A DNA stretch of 64,000 nucleotides from Halobacillus dabanensis. GTDB lineage: Bacteria > Bacillota > Bacilli > Bacillales > Halobacillaceae. Of this stretch, positions 18,236 through 26,473 are shown one piece after another (position 1 is the first letter of the stretch; each line of letters begins with the position of its first letter). The notes beneath the pieces were generated by a model. The model worked only from the letters and a program-made list of their open reading frames with translations, made no database searches and had not been told where the DNA came from. Location of the stretch: the NCBI RefSeq assembly GCF_900114165.1, contig NZ_FOSB01000004.1, positions 186,001 through 250,000 of the forward strand, written 5' to 3'. Made by a program: the position numbers and the translations under genes.

Positions 18236-18249
18236 TGCAAACGCTTTCT
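18236..18249. promoter_or_regulatory. LacI/cre-type operator 2
   Basis: TGCAAACGCTTTCT. It also fits a relaxed CcpA cre consensus with one mismatch at the last position. Centre lies 59 bases from operator 1. Confidence 0.55.
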
Positions 18250-18339
18250 ATTTCCACTTATTATACTCTACAGGAATGGTCCAATTCAACAATTTTCAGA
18301 AAATAAAGATATCTATTTTTAAAAATCCTTTTTTGATTA

Positions 18340-18353
18340 TGGAAACGTTTCTA
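18340..18353. promoter_or_regulatory. LacI/cre-type operator 3
   Basis: TGGAAACGTTTCTA, nearly perfect palindrome around the central CG, just beyond the FAH-gene stop and 185 bases upstream of the lacI start. Confidence 0.6.
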
Positions 18354-18373
18354 TAGATGGATTAAATAAGAAT

Positions 18374-19153
18374 TTAGGAAACAGGTGTTATCTGCTTCGC
18401 CTTCCTTACAGAGTTCTTCAGTGAGCCAATTCCATCGATGCGACATTCTATTTCATCATCCTCCTTTAAAAACTCAGCTCCAACGGGGCTTCCTGTAAGA
18501 ATCACATCCCCAGGCTGCAGTGTCATCACATGACTTAAATACGAAACCATCCGTTCGATCGTGACGATCATTAGATTTGTTGGACTCTTCTGCTTCAACT
18601 CCCCATTATGAAAAGCTTCTATTACCGCTTTTTCCTGGTCAAACTCCGTTTCCACTACAGGACCAAGAGGTGTGAAGGTATCAAATGATTTTCCTAGTGT
18701 CCAATGACCGTTTTCGTGGAAATATTGAGGGGCCGTCACATCATTCCCAATTGTATATCCGAAAATATGATCCAGTACTTCCTCTTCTTTTAGTCCACTA
18801 GCTTCTTTCCCAATCACAACAGCCAGTTCGGACTCAAACTTCACTTCTTCGATGGTTCCAGGTATTTGAATATCGTCAGAGGGACCGATGACAGAGCTGT
18901 TCGGCTTGAAAAAGAAAACTGGCATATCAGGTCCTTTTTCTGGTAGGTCATCCAACTCCGCTGCAAAATTTGCCCCAATCCCTATTACTTGATTTGGCTC
19001 TAAGGGAACCAACCATTCAATTTCTTCTGTTGAATAGGTTTCACCTGTATACCCCCAGGCTTTAAAGATATCACCTGAAATTTCTTTTACTGCTCCATCT
19101 TCAAGCACCCCTAGTTTCTTCTCCCCTTCGATCGTAAAACGCAAAAATTTCAT
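18374..19153 (-). CDS. Fumarylacetoacetate hydrolase-family enzyme, 259 aa
   Basis: FAH-superfamily protein (fumarylpyruvate hydrolase / oxaloacetate decarboxylase-tautomerase group). A small N-terminal domain is followed by the catalytic core from about residue 68 (IGIGANF). Metal ligands are suggested by VKFESELAVVIGKEASGL (two acidic residues near 105-107) and by the aspartate of IGNDVTAPQYF. GKSFDTFTPLGP and the terminal LQPGDVILTGSPVG complete the pattern. The start overlaps the malic enzyme stop by ATGA. Pairing with malic enzyme makes oxaloacetate or a related 2-keto dicarboxylate a reasonable substrate, but many members act on aromatic ring-cleavage products. Confidence 0.85.
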   Translation of the reverse strand: MKFLRFTIEGEKKLGVLEDGAVKEISGDIFKAWGYTGETYSTEEIEWLVPLEPNQVIGIGANFAAELDDLPEKGPDMPVFFFKPNSSVIGPSDDIQIPGTIEEVKFESELAVVIGKEASGLKEEEVLDHIFGYTIGNDVTAPQYFHENGHWTLGKSFDTFTPLGPVVETEFDQEKAVIEAFHNGELKQKSPTNLMIVTIERMVSYLSHVMTLQPGDVILTGSPVGAEFLKEDDEIECRIDGIGSLKNSVRKAKQITPVS

Positions 19154-20280
19154 CGTTTAACCTCCACCCTATCCGATATTTTAATCTTTCTAGCTACGCC
19201 GCTTCGTATGGCAGCATCCGCTACGGCTCGGGACACTTCATCAACGACACGCCCATCTAATGGATCTGGGATTACGTATTCTTTACTCAATCGATCGTTA
19301 TCAACTAAAGCCGCAATAGCTTCAACAGCAGCAATCTTCATCCCTTCATTTATTTCTTTAGCGGATACACTCAATGCACCTTTGAAAATTCCTGGAAAAG
19401 CTAATACATTATTGATTTGGTTCGGGAAATCAGATCTCCCAGTCCCCATCACCGCAACACCTGCTTTTGAAGCTTCCTCAGGCATAATTTCAGGAATTGG
19501 GTTTGCCATTGCAAAAATCACAGGATCACGGTTCATCGCAGCCACCATTTCTTTTGTTAAAGCTCCCGCAACAGATACACCGATAAAGACATCCGCTTCT
19601 TTCAAAACCTCTGATAAATTTCCTTTAACCTTTGCTTTATTAGTCATTGCAGCGACCTGTTCTTTAAGAGGATTCATTCGGTAATTACGTCCCTGGTATA
19701 TCGCGCCTTTCGAATCGCAAAGGATAATATCCCCAACGCCCATATTCACAAGCAATTTGACTATCGCTATACCGGCCGCTGTCACTATCGCAGTCCCATG
19801 CTGATCATCATGGAAAACAGGGATGTCAAGATCTTTCTTCAGTGTTTCCTCAATATAAAAACAATTTGGAGCAGAAATGTCCTCGAGGTTTACTCCACCA
19901 AAAGTCGGTTCTAAAGCTTTCACTGCTTCTATGAAATCATCAGGGTCCTTGCGATCAATACAGATCGGAAATGCATCTACATCAGCAAAGAGCTTGAATA
20001 ATGCAGCTTTGCCTTCCATCACAGGGTAAGAAGCGCCAGCCCCTATGTCTCCAAGTCCTAAAACCGCGGTCCCATTTGTTATGACGCCAACTAAATTTCC
20101 TTTAATGGTGTAGTCGTAGATGGTTTCCTCCCTTTCATGTATCTCCTTACAAGGTTCCGCAACTCCTGGAGAATAAACTAAACTCAGGTCTTCCTTACTT
20201 TCCACAGGTACTTTTACTTCCACACTCAATTTTCCACGATATTTCTGATGGAGCTCCAAAGCATCTTTACGCAAATCCAA
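19150..20280 (-). CDS. NAD(P)-dependent malic enzyme, 376 aa
   Basis: Oxidative decarboxylation of malate to pyruvate (YtsJ-type short malic enzyme). Motifs: LSLVYSPGVAEPCKEI near 36-51, TNGTAVLGLGDIGAGASYPVMEGKAALFK (first nucleotide-contact region and catalytic lysine), PVFHDDQHGTAIV, IILCDSKGAIY and AMANPIPEIMPEEA. The TTG at 20280 is chosen as start because GAGGAGG lies 8 bases upstream and the protein then begins DLRKDALELHQKYRGKLSV, as in relatives; the longer frame to 20352 adds an unrelated leader. It precedes the FAH gene and follows ecfS at 191 bases, so it may have its own promoter. Confidence 0.92.
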   Translation of the reverse strand: MDLRKDALELHQKYRGKLSVEVKVPVESKEDLSLVYSPGVAEPCKEIHEREETIYDYTIKGNLVGVITNGTAVLGLGDIGAGASYPVMEGKAALFKLFADVDAFPICIDRKDPDDFIEAVKALEPTFGGVNLEDISAPNCFYIEETLKKDLDIPVFHDDQHGTAIVTAAGIAIVKLLVNMGVGDIILCDSKGAIYQGRNYRMNPLKEQVAAMTNKAKVKGNLSEVLKEADVFIGVSVAGALTKEMVAAMNRDPVIFAMANPIPEIMPEEASKAGVAVMGTGRSDFPNQINNVLAFPGIFKGALSVSAKEINEGMKIAAVEAIAALVDNDRLSKEYVIPDPLDGRVVDEVSRAVADAAIRSGVARKIKISDRVEVKR

Positions 20281-20471
20281 AGGCCACCCCTCCTCAAATA
20301 GTTGGAATAGGACCCAATATAAAATACACACATTAGATCCTCTTCCATGCATTCAACCAAGTCGTATCTTTTGAATTCTTTTCTTTTTTTCTATATCCTC
20401 TAAATAAATTAAGTAAATGGAGCATCAAACAACTCGTTTTCCCCAAAGTTCAATTGTATTGATGTTCTTTT

Positions 20472-21089
20472 TTATGCCGTTTTCTTTTTGCCCCCACTAT
20501 TTTTCGGCGCTATCCCAATCTTCTCTCTTATGTCTTTAGCATTCGGAAGGAAGCGAACCGGGAAGATTTTAAGGATCATCCACACGATGTAGAACGTCAG
20601 TAATTTATCAGCTACCGTGCCCGGAATATTGGCAACAAAAGCTGCGTTGAAGATTTCCTGTCCGGAAGCGATCAAGCCTGCGGTCAATACATCCACTGTA
20701 TGTCCAGAGAATCCCCCAAAAGCATAAACCGATATGACTGTCGCTACTGCTGAGGCTAATATTCCTGTCACGGCACCTGCTGTCATGACTTTCCAAGCTT
20801 TCTTAAACCATCCCTTTTTATAAAAGAAGTAGGCTAAAAAAGCCACAAATATTCCGACAAGGGCAAAAGGCAAATACGTCCATCGAACAATAAGAGCTAA
20901 TATTACGTTGGTCATCAAAGCGGTTGCTGCGCCCCAAAGCGGGCCCAACACTATGGCATTTAATACAGTTCCGATATTATTCAGAAACAATGGTAGCTTG
21001 AGCATTTCTACAATGGAGTTGGCTACCCAGTTCAGTGCTATACCGGCAGGAATCATCGCAACTATGAAACTGGAATTCTTTTTCATCAT
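20472..21089 (-). CDS. ECF transporter S component, 205 aa
   Basis: Substrate-binding membrane subunit of an ECF importer. Six hydrophobic segments are visible, with ALNWVANSIVEML in the first, the typical LGPLWGAATALMTNVI loop-helix near 48-63, and YLPFALVGIFVAFLAY. The GTVADKLLTFYIVW motif near 155 is common at the T-contact face. The C-terminus is lysine-rich and cytoplasmic. RBS GAGGAGGG precedes the start. It is the only S gene in the window and is controlled by the same operator type as the lacI-ecfT-A1-A2 unit. The phosphorylases suggest a nucleoside-like substrate, but no substrate can be read from the sequence. Confidence 0.87.
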   Translation of the reverse strand: MMKKNSSFIVAMIPAGIALNWVANSIVEMLKLPLFLNNIGTVLNAIVLGPLWGAATALMTNVILALIVRWTYLPFALVGIFVAFLAYFFYKKGWFKKAWKVMTAGAVTGILASAVATVISVYAFGGFSGHTVDVLTAGLIASGQEIFNAAFVANIPGTVADKLLTFYIVWMILKIFPVRFLPNAKDIREKIGIAPKNSGGKKKTA

Positions 21090-21193
21090 AATTCGTTATG
21101 TCCCTCCTCTTTTATGAAAGCTAGACCTTTAAACTGCCTCCCTTCTTCGGAAGTTCACCTCCCTTAACATTTATTTCAAAAGCACCACAAACA

Positions 21194-21207
21194 TAAAAAC
21201 GTTTCCA
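21194..21207. promoter_or_regulatory. LacI-type operator at the ecfS promoter, site 1
   Basis: TAAAAACGTTTCCA, the exact reverse complement of the operator at 18177-18190. Centre is 46 bases from the next site, and the two bracket a weak promoter candidate. Confidence 0.7.
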
Positions 21208-21239
21208 CAAACAGGTTACTGTAATCCTATTAAGTTTTG

Positions 21240-21253
21240 TGGAAACGCTTTCT
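21240..21253. promoter_or_regulatory. LacI-type operator at the ecfS promoter, site 2
   Basis: TGGAAACGCTTTCT, differing from the lacI operators at only a few positions. Confidence 0.65.
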
Positions 21254-21570
21254 TAGACTGAATTATACATAGAGCGCCTAATAATTTCAACAATATTTTG
21301 AAAATAATGATATATTCAAAATATTACCTGTAGAGCTTCGACAAGACCACGCAAAACTCTACATAATTCGTCATAACATTCCCTTTCAAAATATCCAAAA
21401 CATGCGTCACCTTATGTCTACAAAATTTCCCCATCATGCAATGCAAGAAAATGGAAACCTTTCCCTATTCTGATGAATCCACTATTAAAACAAGGAATAC
21501 ATTCAACCTTTGGAAAAGTAGATATCGGGGATCAGTCATTACCTCCACTGGAAAACTACTTTCTGATAAC
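21254..21570. other. Intergenic region upstream of ecfS
   Basis: About 317 bases without a credible gene. A spaced inverted repeat TGTAGAG...CTCTACA lies at 21329-21363. Open frames here have no ribosome site and no family resemblance. I looked for a purine or other riboswitch signature and saw none. Confidence 0.5.
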
Positions 21571-21609
21571 AAAAAAACCTTCTCTCTATTTCTTGTGAGA
21601 GAAGGTTTT
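21571..21609 (-). terminator. Terminator of the MMPL operon
   Basis: AAAACCTTCTCTC pairs with GAGAGAAGGTTTT, and the A7 at 21571-21577 gives a T-run on the minus strand. It lies only 6 bases past the stop at 21615 of the frameshift-extended reading frame, which supports 21615 as the true gene end. Confidence 0.85.
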
Positions 21610-21614
21610 CTGTG

Positions 21615-23430
21615 TTATCTGAAGAGGTCCAACAAACGATCCCAGAAATTTTTCTCTTCATCTTCCTCGGGAGCTTGCTTTTCTTCTTCTTCTTTTTTAA
21701 TACTTTTTTTTGATGACAAATTGTACGGAACCTACCTTTTCATTTTGGGAGGAAACAAACGAAACGGGTTCGAAATCAGATTTATCATACTCTTCTACCA
21801 TCTGATCGATTTCAGAGTCCATTTGACCAGGTAAGTCGCTTGTCGATGAAGCTAATTCTGATGTCCCATTATGGAGTTCAGCTGCACCATTTTTCAACTG
21901 ATCCGATCCATTGGTAAGACCCGCCAACCCATTGTGGAGTTCTTCATAGGATCCTGCTAACTGATCTACACCGCCAGTATAGTCAGTGAGTCCAGCATGG
22001 AAATCGTTATAGTTGGATGATAGTGTCTGTAACCCTTGCTGCAATTCTTCCATCGATTCAGCTACATCCATGTTGTCGAGACTGTTTCCCACTTGATCAG
22101 CCATTGAATAAAGGTTTGCACTCATATCACTCAAGGAGCCGGCACTCTTTTCTAAAGCTGGGCCGACGGCACCAAAGGCCTCTTTTACATTCGCATAAGT
22201 TTCTTTGGTTGCAGCTGCCGCCTTGTAAGTTTCCACGAGTTGACCGACAACTTCCTTATCAGCCCCACTCTCATACAGAGCCTGAATGTCTTCTTCTGAA
22301 ATTTGATAACCAGGGATCGCCTCGATGGACTGACTTAATGCTTGTTGAGCTTTGCCATACTGATCCTTCAAGCTAGTAAGCCCGCTTTCCGTTTCTTCCA
22401 GACCTCCTGCAATCTGCCGTAGTCCTTCTTCCATTTTCACAATGTCATTGAGGTTCATCTCTCCAGAGCCAGAGCCGACCGATTCGCTCATTTGTTGTAG
22501 AGCTTCTTTGATAGAGGACGATCCACTGACAAGTTCCGATGATCCGTTACTAAGTCCCTGAATACCGTTATTATATTCTTCCGATCCATCATAAAGGCTT
22601 GCGATTCCATGGTCTAAATCTGCTATACCATCCTTTAAATCTGCTACGCCTCGATTGATTTCCGCTGTGGCATCAGATAAAGAACTCATCTCATTCTTCA
22701 TGCTACCGATATCTGGAGCATCGATAGACATGGAAGAAGGGACCGCCGCGAATTCGATACTTTCCATTTCAAAATCAGTAACATTCGCATTTAAAATAAA
22801 GCTTCCTTCATCTTCAGGCATGACGGTGAAAGTCACTTGTCTATTCTTCCCGGCATTGGCTATGGTTCCTTCTGGTGCTTGTATGTTCTCATAAATGGAA
22901 GAGTCCAGCTGCAGTGTGATTTGCATTAAATAATTATTGAAAAAACTTGCATCCGCCTCTTCATTTTTCTCTGTTTCGATTTGTAGTTGAAGCTCTCCAT
23001 CTTCCCCAGCCAATTCCTCAGGTGCTATCGTTTTCCCATCCAATTGATAAGAAACATGGATGCCCCATGGTAAGGACTGCCCTTCTAAATTTCCTTGGTA
23101 ATAAAATTCGTCTTCTTCGGCAGTTATAGCGACCTCATCATCTTGTTGTTCCATTTCTGTCAGATCTGTCAAATTCTGTATGCTCGTATAAGGGCCATAG
23201 TCGACAATACGGCCAGGTTCTTTAATATTGAAGTTATTAACGACATACATCTCTTCTTGATTTCCGGCAGCATCCAGGGTGGCATACACTACTTCATGCT
23301 TTTCAGAATAGGAACCTTTTTCCCTATTTGTTGTTGCTTTTTCGCTTTCTTCAGCGGATACCGGAAATGTTCCCATCACAAGAAGAAACGCTAGGAAAAC
23401 CGGTGTCACACGTTTTATTCTCATCATCAT
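21615..23430 (-). CDS. YhgE/Pip-like secreted coiled-coil protein, likely frameshifted at an A8 run
   Basis: Extracytoplasmic partner of the MMPL exporter. A signal peptide covers residues 1-26 (VFLAFLLVMGTFPVSAEE). A beta-rich domain extends to about 235. Then come long heptad stretches with repeated LxxGxxxLxxG units (DLKDGIADLDHGIASLYDGSEE and later copies), as in YhgE/Pip and ESX-linked proteins. In the uninterrupted frame translation stops at 21697 (577 aa). Skipping one A in the eight-A run at 21704-21711 continues into an acidic tail ending in EEKNFWDRLLDLFR and stopping at 21615, where the terminator follows. This is sequencing error, polymerase slippage or true loss of the tail. The start overlaps the MMPL stop (ATGA). 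Confidence 0.8.
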
Positions 23431-25472
23431 TTCCCCTTATAAAAGTTTGGCTTCCACGTAGTTTTTTCGATGACCCAATCCAAAGCGACCAACAACGCTG
23501 GAAGGACGAAAACAACCATAATAAATGCCAACAATGCTCCGCGCCCCAGCAATAATCCTATCGAGGATACAATCGGGTTAGAGGAGGTAATCCATAAAAT
23601 GAACCCGACACTTGATAGAATGGATGCAGATACAAAAATCGCGAAAATTTTATCATCAATGGTTTTCTTAATCGCCTGTAATGCCGGCATTTCTTTTCGC
23701 AAATGATTGTAGTTTTCCGTAAATAATATCGCGTAGTCAACAGTCGCTGCCAGTTGAATCGTGCTGATGAGCAGATAACCGACATAGACGAGTGGTGTAT
23801 CCATAAAATACGGGAAGGACAGGTTGACCCAAACTGACGCTTGAATCGTCAATAACAAAACAAGCGGTATCGATATCGACCGGAAAGTTATCAATAGTAC
23901 AGCCGTTACGGTAATGATCGTTAGCCAATTGACCAATTTATTGTCTTTCTGGACGATATTTTTCATGTCGTACAAAGTGACACTTTCACCAAGCAGATGT
24001 GTCTCTTCATAATAGGAGTCAGCAGTTTCCTGTACTTTTTCAATAAGCGAAAAAGATTCTTCTCCTTCTGCGTCCGTTTCCGTGTATAAGGTGATCCGTG
24101 CATAGTCATCGGAATAAAAAGATTCCGTCATTGATTCATCCAAATACCCAGGCGGTATCGCTGGACTAACCATATTGACATAAGAAAGAACACTTGAAAC
24201 TTGAGGAAGACTTTCTAAATCCTGGACCAATTCTTCCTCTTTTGCCCTGTCCCCTTCAGGCACAAGTAATACCATCGGCATATTCTTCCCGAATGCTTCC
24301 TGTATAGCTGTTACATCCTGACCAGCCCGTGTGTTTTCCGGGTGTTCACCAGTACCGTATATAAATGATGTATTACTTTGAGCCAAAAAAGCTGGTACGA
24401 TGATCAATAAAACTAAAATCAAGCTTGGAATTCTGAATTTCATCACGTGTTTGCCGATATTTTTGAAATCAGGCACAAACGACCGATGCTGGGTCCGATC
24501 GATCCAATGATAAAACATCAATGTTAATGCAGGTAAAAAGACCATCACACTAATGAAGCTCAACAAAATACCTTTCAACAAGTTAAGCCCTAAGTCTGCA
24601 CCGATTCCAAAGTCCATAAATGTCAAAGCTGTAAAACCGAAGAACGTCGTCGAAGCACTCGCAACGATTGCAGGAAACGAGCGTTTCATGGCAAGCTGCA
24701 TGGCTTCCTTAGGATCGGACACTTCTTTACGATAGTCGGAAAAACTATGCAGCAGGAATATCGCATAATCGAGTGAGACCGCCAATTGCAATATGGGGGC
24801 CACGGACTGAGTTACAAAGGACACTTCTCCGATAAAAATATTTGTTCCTAAGTTAATCAGTACAGAGACGCCGATTGCTGTTAGAAAGAAAACCGGCTCC
24901 ATCCAGGAATTCGTGGATAGGACCAAAATCAGGATTATAATGGGAACGAGCAAAGCTCCCGCATACATCGATTCACTGCCGGCCATTTTTTGAGATGTTG
25001 CAGTATTGACGGCTTCACCCGCGACTGCATTTTCTTCTCCTATCAAGTCATAAATTTCATCTGTAACTTCCACTTCATAACCTTCTGCAATATTCAAAGA
25101 AAATAAAGCAGCTTTGTCCTGATAATAAGACTCAATGGTATCTGAATCGCCCATTTCCAGAGGTACTTTCAAATCAACAACATCATCAAGCCACATGACT
25201 CCGCTGATCCCTTCAATTGCTTCCAGTTCCTCTTTATATGTCAACGCCTCAGTAATCGAGACATCTTGAATCATTACACGTGCATTCTCTACCGGTTCAT
25301 CAAATTCTTCCTCCATTAAATTCATCGCATTCATTGAGGGCGAATCCTTCGGAAGATAATCGACCATATTGTAATTGACTGAAACGGCAAATTGTGCCAC
25401 CGTGCTTAATATCGTAAGGATCATAAATATAATGACAATGCTTTTCTTATGTTTAATGATTCGAGCTATCAA
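23427..25472 (-). CDS. MMPL/RND-family exporter, 681 aa
   Basis: Membrane exporter of the YdgH/YdfJ type, driven by the proton gradient. Two halves each contain one leading membrane helix, an extracellular domain and a block of five helices. The conserved DYAIFL (first half, near 240) and VDYAILFTE (second half, near 595) lie in the proton-pathway helices. TTG at 25472 is chosen as start, behind GGGGAAGG. The upstream ATGs at 25511 and 25553 fall at or before the transcription start predicted from the promoter at 25522-25550. Substrates of this family include lipids, peptides and biocides; the secreted coiled-coil partner and TetR gene suggest inducible export of a toxic or surface-active compound. 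Confidence 0.88.
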   Translation of the reverse strand: MIARIIKHKKSIVIIFMILTILSTVAQFAVSVNYNMVDYLPKDSPSMNAMNLMEEEFDEPVENARVMIQDVSITEALTYKEELEAIEGISGVMWLDDVVDLKVPLEMGDSDTIESYYQDKAALFSLNIAEGYEVEVTDEIYDLIGEENAVAGEAVNTATSQKMAGSESMYAGALLVPIIILILVLSTNSWMEPVFFLTAIGVSVLINLGTNIFIGEVSFVTQSVAPILQLAVSLDYAIFLLHSFSDYRKEVSDPKEAMQLAMKRSFPAIVASASTTFFGFTALTFMDFGIGADLGLNLLKGILLSFISVMVFLPALTLMFYHWIDRTQHRSFVPDFKNIGKHVMKFRIPSLILVLLIIVPAFLAQSNTSFIYGTGEHPENTRAGQDVTAIQEAFGKNMPMVLLVPEGDRAKEEELVQDLESLPQVSSVLSYVNMVSPAIPPGYLDESMTESFYSDDYARITLYTETDAEGEESFSLIEKVQETADSYYEETHLLGESVTLYDMKNIVQKDNKLVNWLTIITVTAVLLITFRSISIPLVLLLTIQASVWVNLSFPYFMDTPLVYVGYLLISTIQLAATVDYAILFTENYNHLRKEMPALQAIKKTIDDKIFAIFVSASILSSVGFILWITSSNPIVSSIGLLLGRGALLAFIMVVFVLPALLVALDWVIEKTTWKPNFYKGK

Positions 25473-25521
25473 ATGAATAAGGCCTTCCCCTCTCTTGCAT
25501 ATCCTTTTCATACACTCTATT

Positions 25522-25550
25522 ATTTTATTGACACCGTGTTGGATATTCAA
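25522..25550 (-). promoter_or_regulatory. SigA-type promoter for the MMPL operon
   Basis: On the minus strand, -35 TTGAAT (25545-25550) and -10 TAAAAT (25522-25527) are 17 bases apart. The -35 box lies inside the palindrome at 25537-25552. Confidence 0.65.
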
Positions 25551-25605
25551 CAAACAGTTTTCTAAATAACGTCAGTTAACCAACACACTCTTATGATTGT
25601 GTTGG
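25537..25605. promoter_or_regulatory. Two TetR-type operators, TGTTGG palindromes
   Basis: TGTTGGATATTCAACA at 25537-25552 and CCAACACA-N10-TGTGTTGG at 25580-25605 share GTGTTGG half-sites. One covers the exporter promoter and the other lies just upstream of the divergent tetR gene. Confidence 0.65.
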
Positions 25606-25640
25606 ATTGTCACATAAATTTAACAAAAGGGAGTTTACGA

Positions 25641-26207
25641 ATGAGCGGGAAATTAGACCGAAGAAAAAAATACACACGAAGAGTACTGAAGGAAAGTCTG
25701 ATCACTCTACTGTCCCAGAAACCAATATCAAACATCACTGTGAAAGAAGTTTGCGAAGTGGCTGATATCAATCGCTCCACATTCTATACCCATTATTCCG
25801 ATCACTACGACTTACTGAGCAAAATGGAGAAAGAAATTACGGAAGATATGAACCAGTACTTATATAGTTACAGCTATGAACGCGAAGAAGAATCGATTCA
25901 AATGACAGAGAAAATTTTAGAGTACATCACAGAAAACAAGCTTATGTTCCAAGTCCTGCTGAACAAAAAAGCTGTCCCTACTTTTGAAAAACGCATGATG
26001 GACCTGACAAGGGGGTTTATGATGACCAACTTGATGGATGGTCATGTGGTAAACAAGCAGGAATCCGAGTATTTGAGCTCCTTTGTGATCAGTGGGGCGA
26101 TTCATGTGATCAAGGATTGGATAGAAAAAGATATGGATCGTTCGCCGAAGGAAATGGCGGTAATGATTAATAGTTTCATTAATTATGGATTTTCTTACTT
26201 AGAATAA
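25641..26207 (+). CDS. TetR/AcrR-family repressor, 188 aa
   Basis: N-terminal DNA-binding domain: RRKKYTRRVLKESLITLLSQKPISNITVKEVCEVADINRSTFYTHYSD (in pieces, residues 7-54) with the recognition helix at INRSTFYTHY. The C-terminal effector domain ends in the AMVINSFINYG-type helix of the TetR_C_7 group, as in DhaS/YdgC-like regulators. ATG at 25641 follows AAAGGGAG; the frame extends back to 25593 without a ribosome site. It is divergent from the MMPL operon and almost certainly represses it and itself through the palindromes between them. The ligand is unknown. Confidence 0.92.
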   Translation: MSGKLDRRKKYTRRVLKESLITLLSQKPISNITVKEVCEVADINRSTFYTHYSDHYDLLSKMEKEITEDMNQYLYSYSYEREEESIQMTEKILEYITENKLMFQVLLNKKAVPTFEKRMMDLTRGFMMTNLMDGHVVNKQESEYLSSFVISGAIHVIKDWIEKDMDRSPKEMAVMINSFINYGFSYLE

Positions 26208-26423
26208 TGACCGGATCGAGGAGTAAGCCAGGCGCCCCCCTCTCCAAAAATCTGGATAATAGAGAAATCGCCAACGTTATGGAACAATTCGACAAAATTA
26301 TTTTAGAATGTTGTACAGTAATTTCAGAATACGACAGAAACATGGAAGAATGAAAAGCAACTATTTTAGTATTCGACAAATTACCCCATTACTCCAACTC
26401 CTAACATTCGTTGCTATATAAAA

Positions 26424-26462
26424 AGAGCTTGCAGAAAAACACAGGGTTTCTCTGCAAGCTCT
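26424..26462 (-). terminator. Terminator of ltaS
   Basis: AGAGCTTGCAGA pairs with TCTGCAAGCTCT, with A-rich sequence beyond it that gives a T-run on the minus strand. It lies 12 bases past the ltaS stop. Confidence 0.85.
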
Positions 26463-26473
26463 CATTTATATCT

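Noticed and set aside
21254-21570. Riboswitch ahead of ecfS
   Set aside because: The spaced inverted repeat has no match to a purine, thiamin, cobalamin or preQ1 consensus that I can recognise, and it lies beyond the operators.
21436-21834. Plus-strand 132-residue frame overlapping the MMPL partner gene
   Set aside because: It runs through a terminator and opposite a real gene; no ribosome site.
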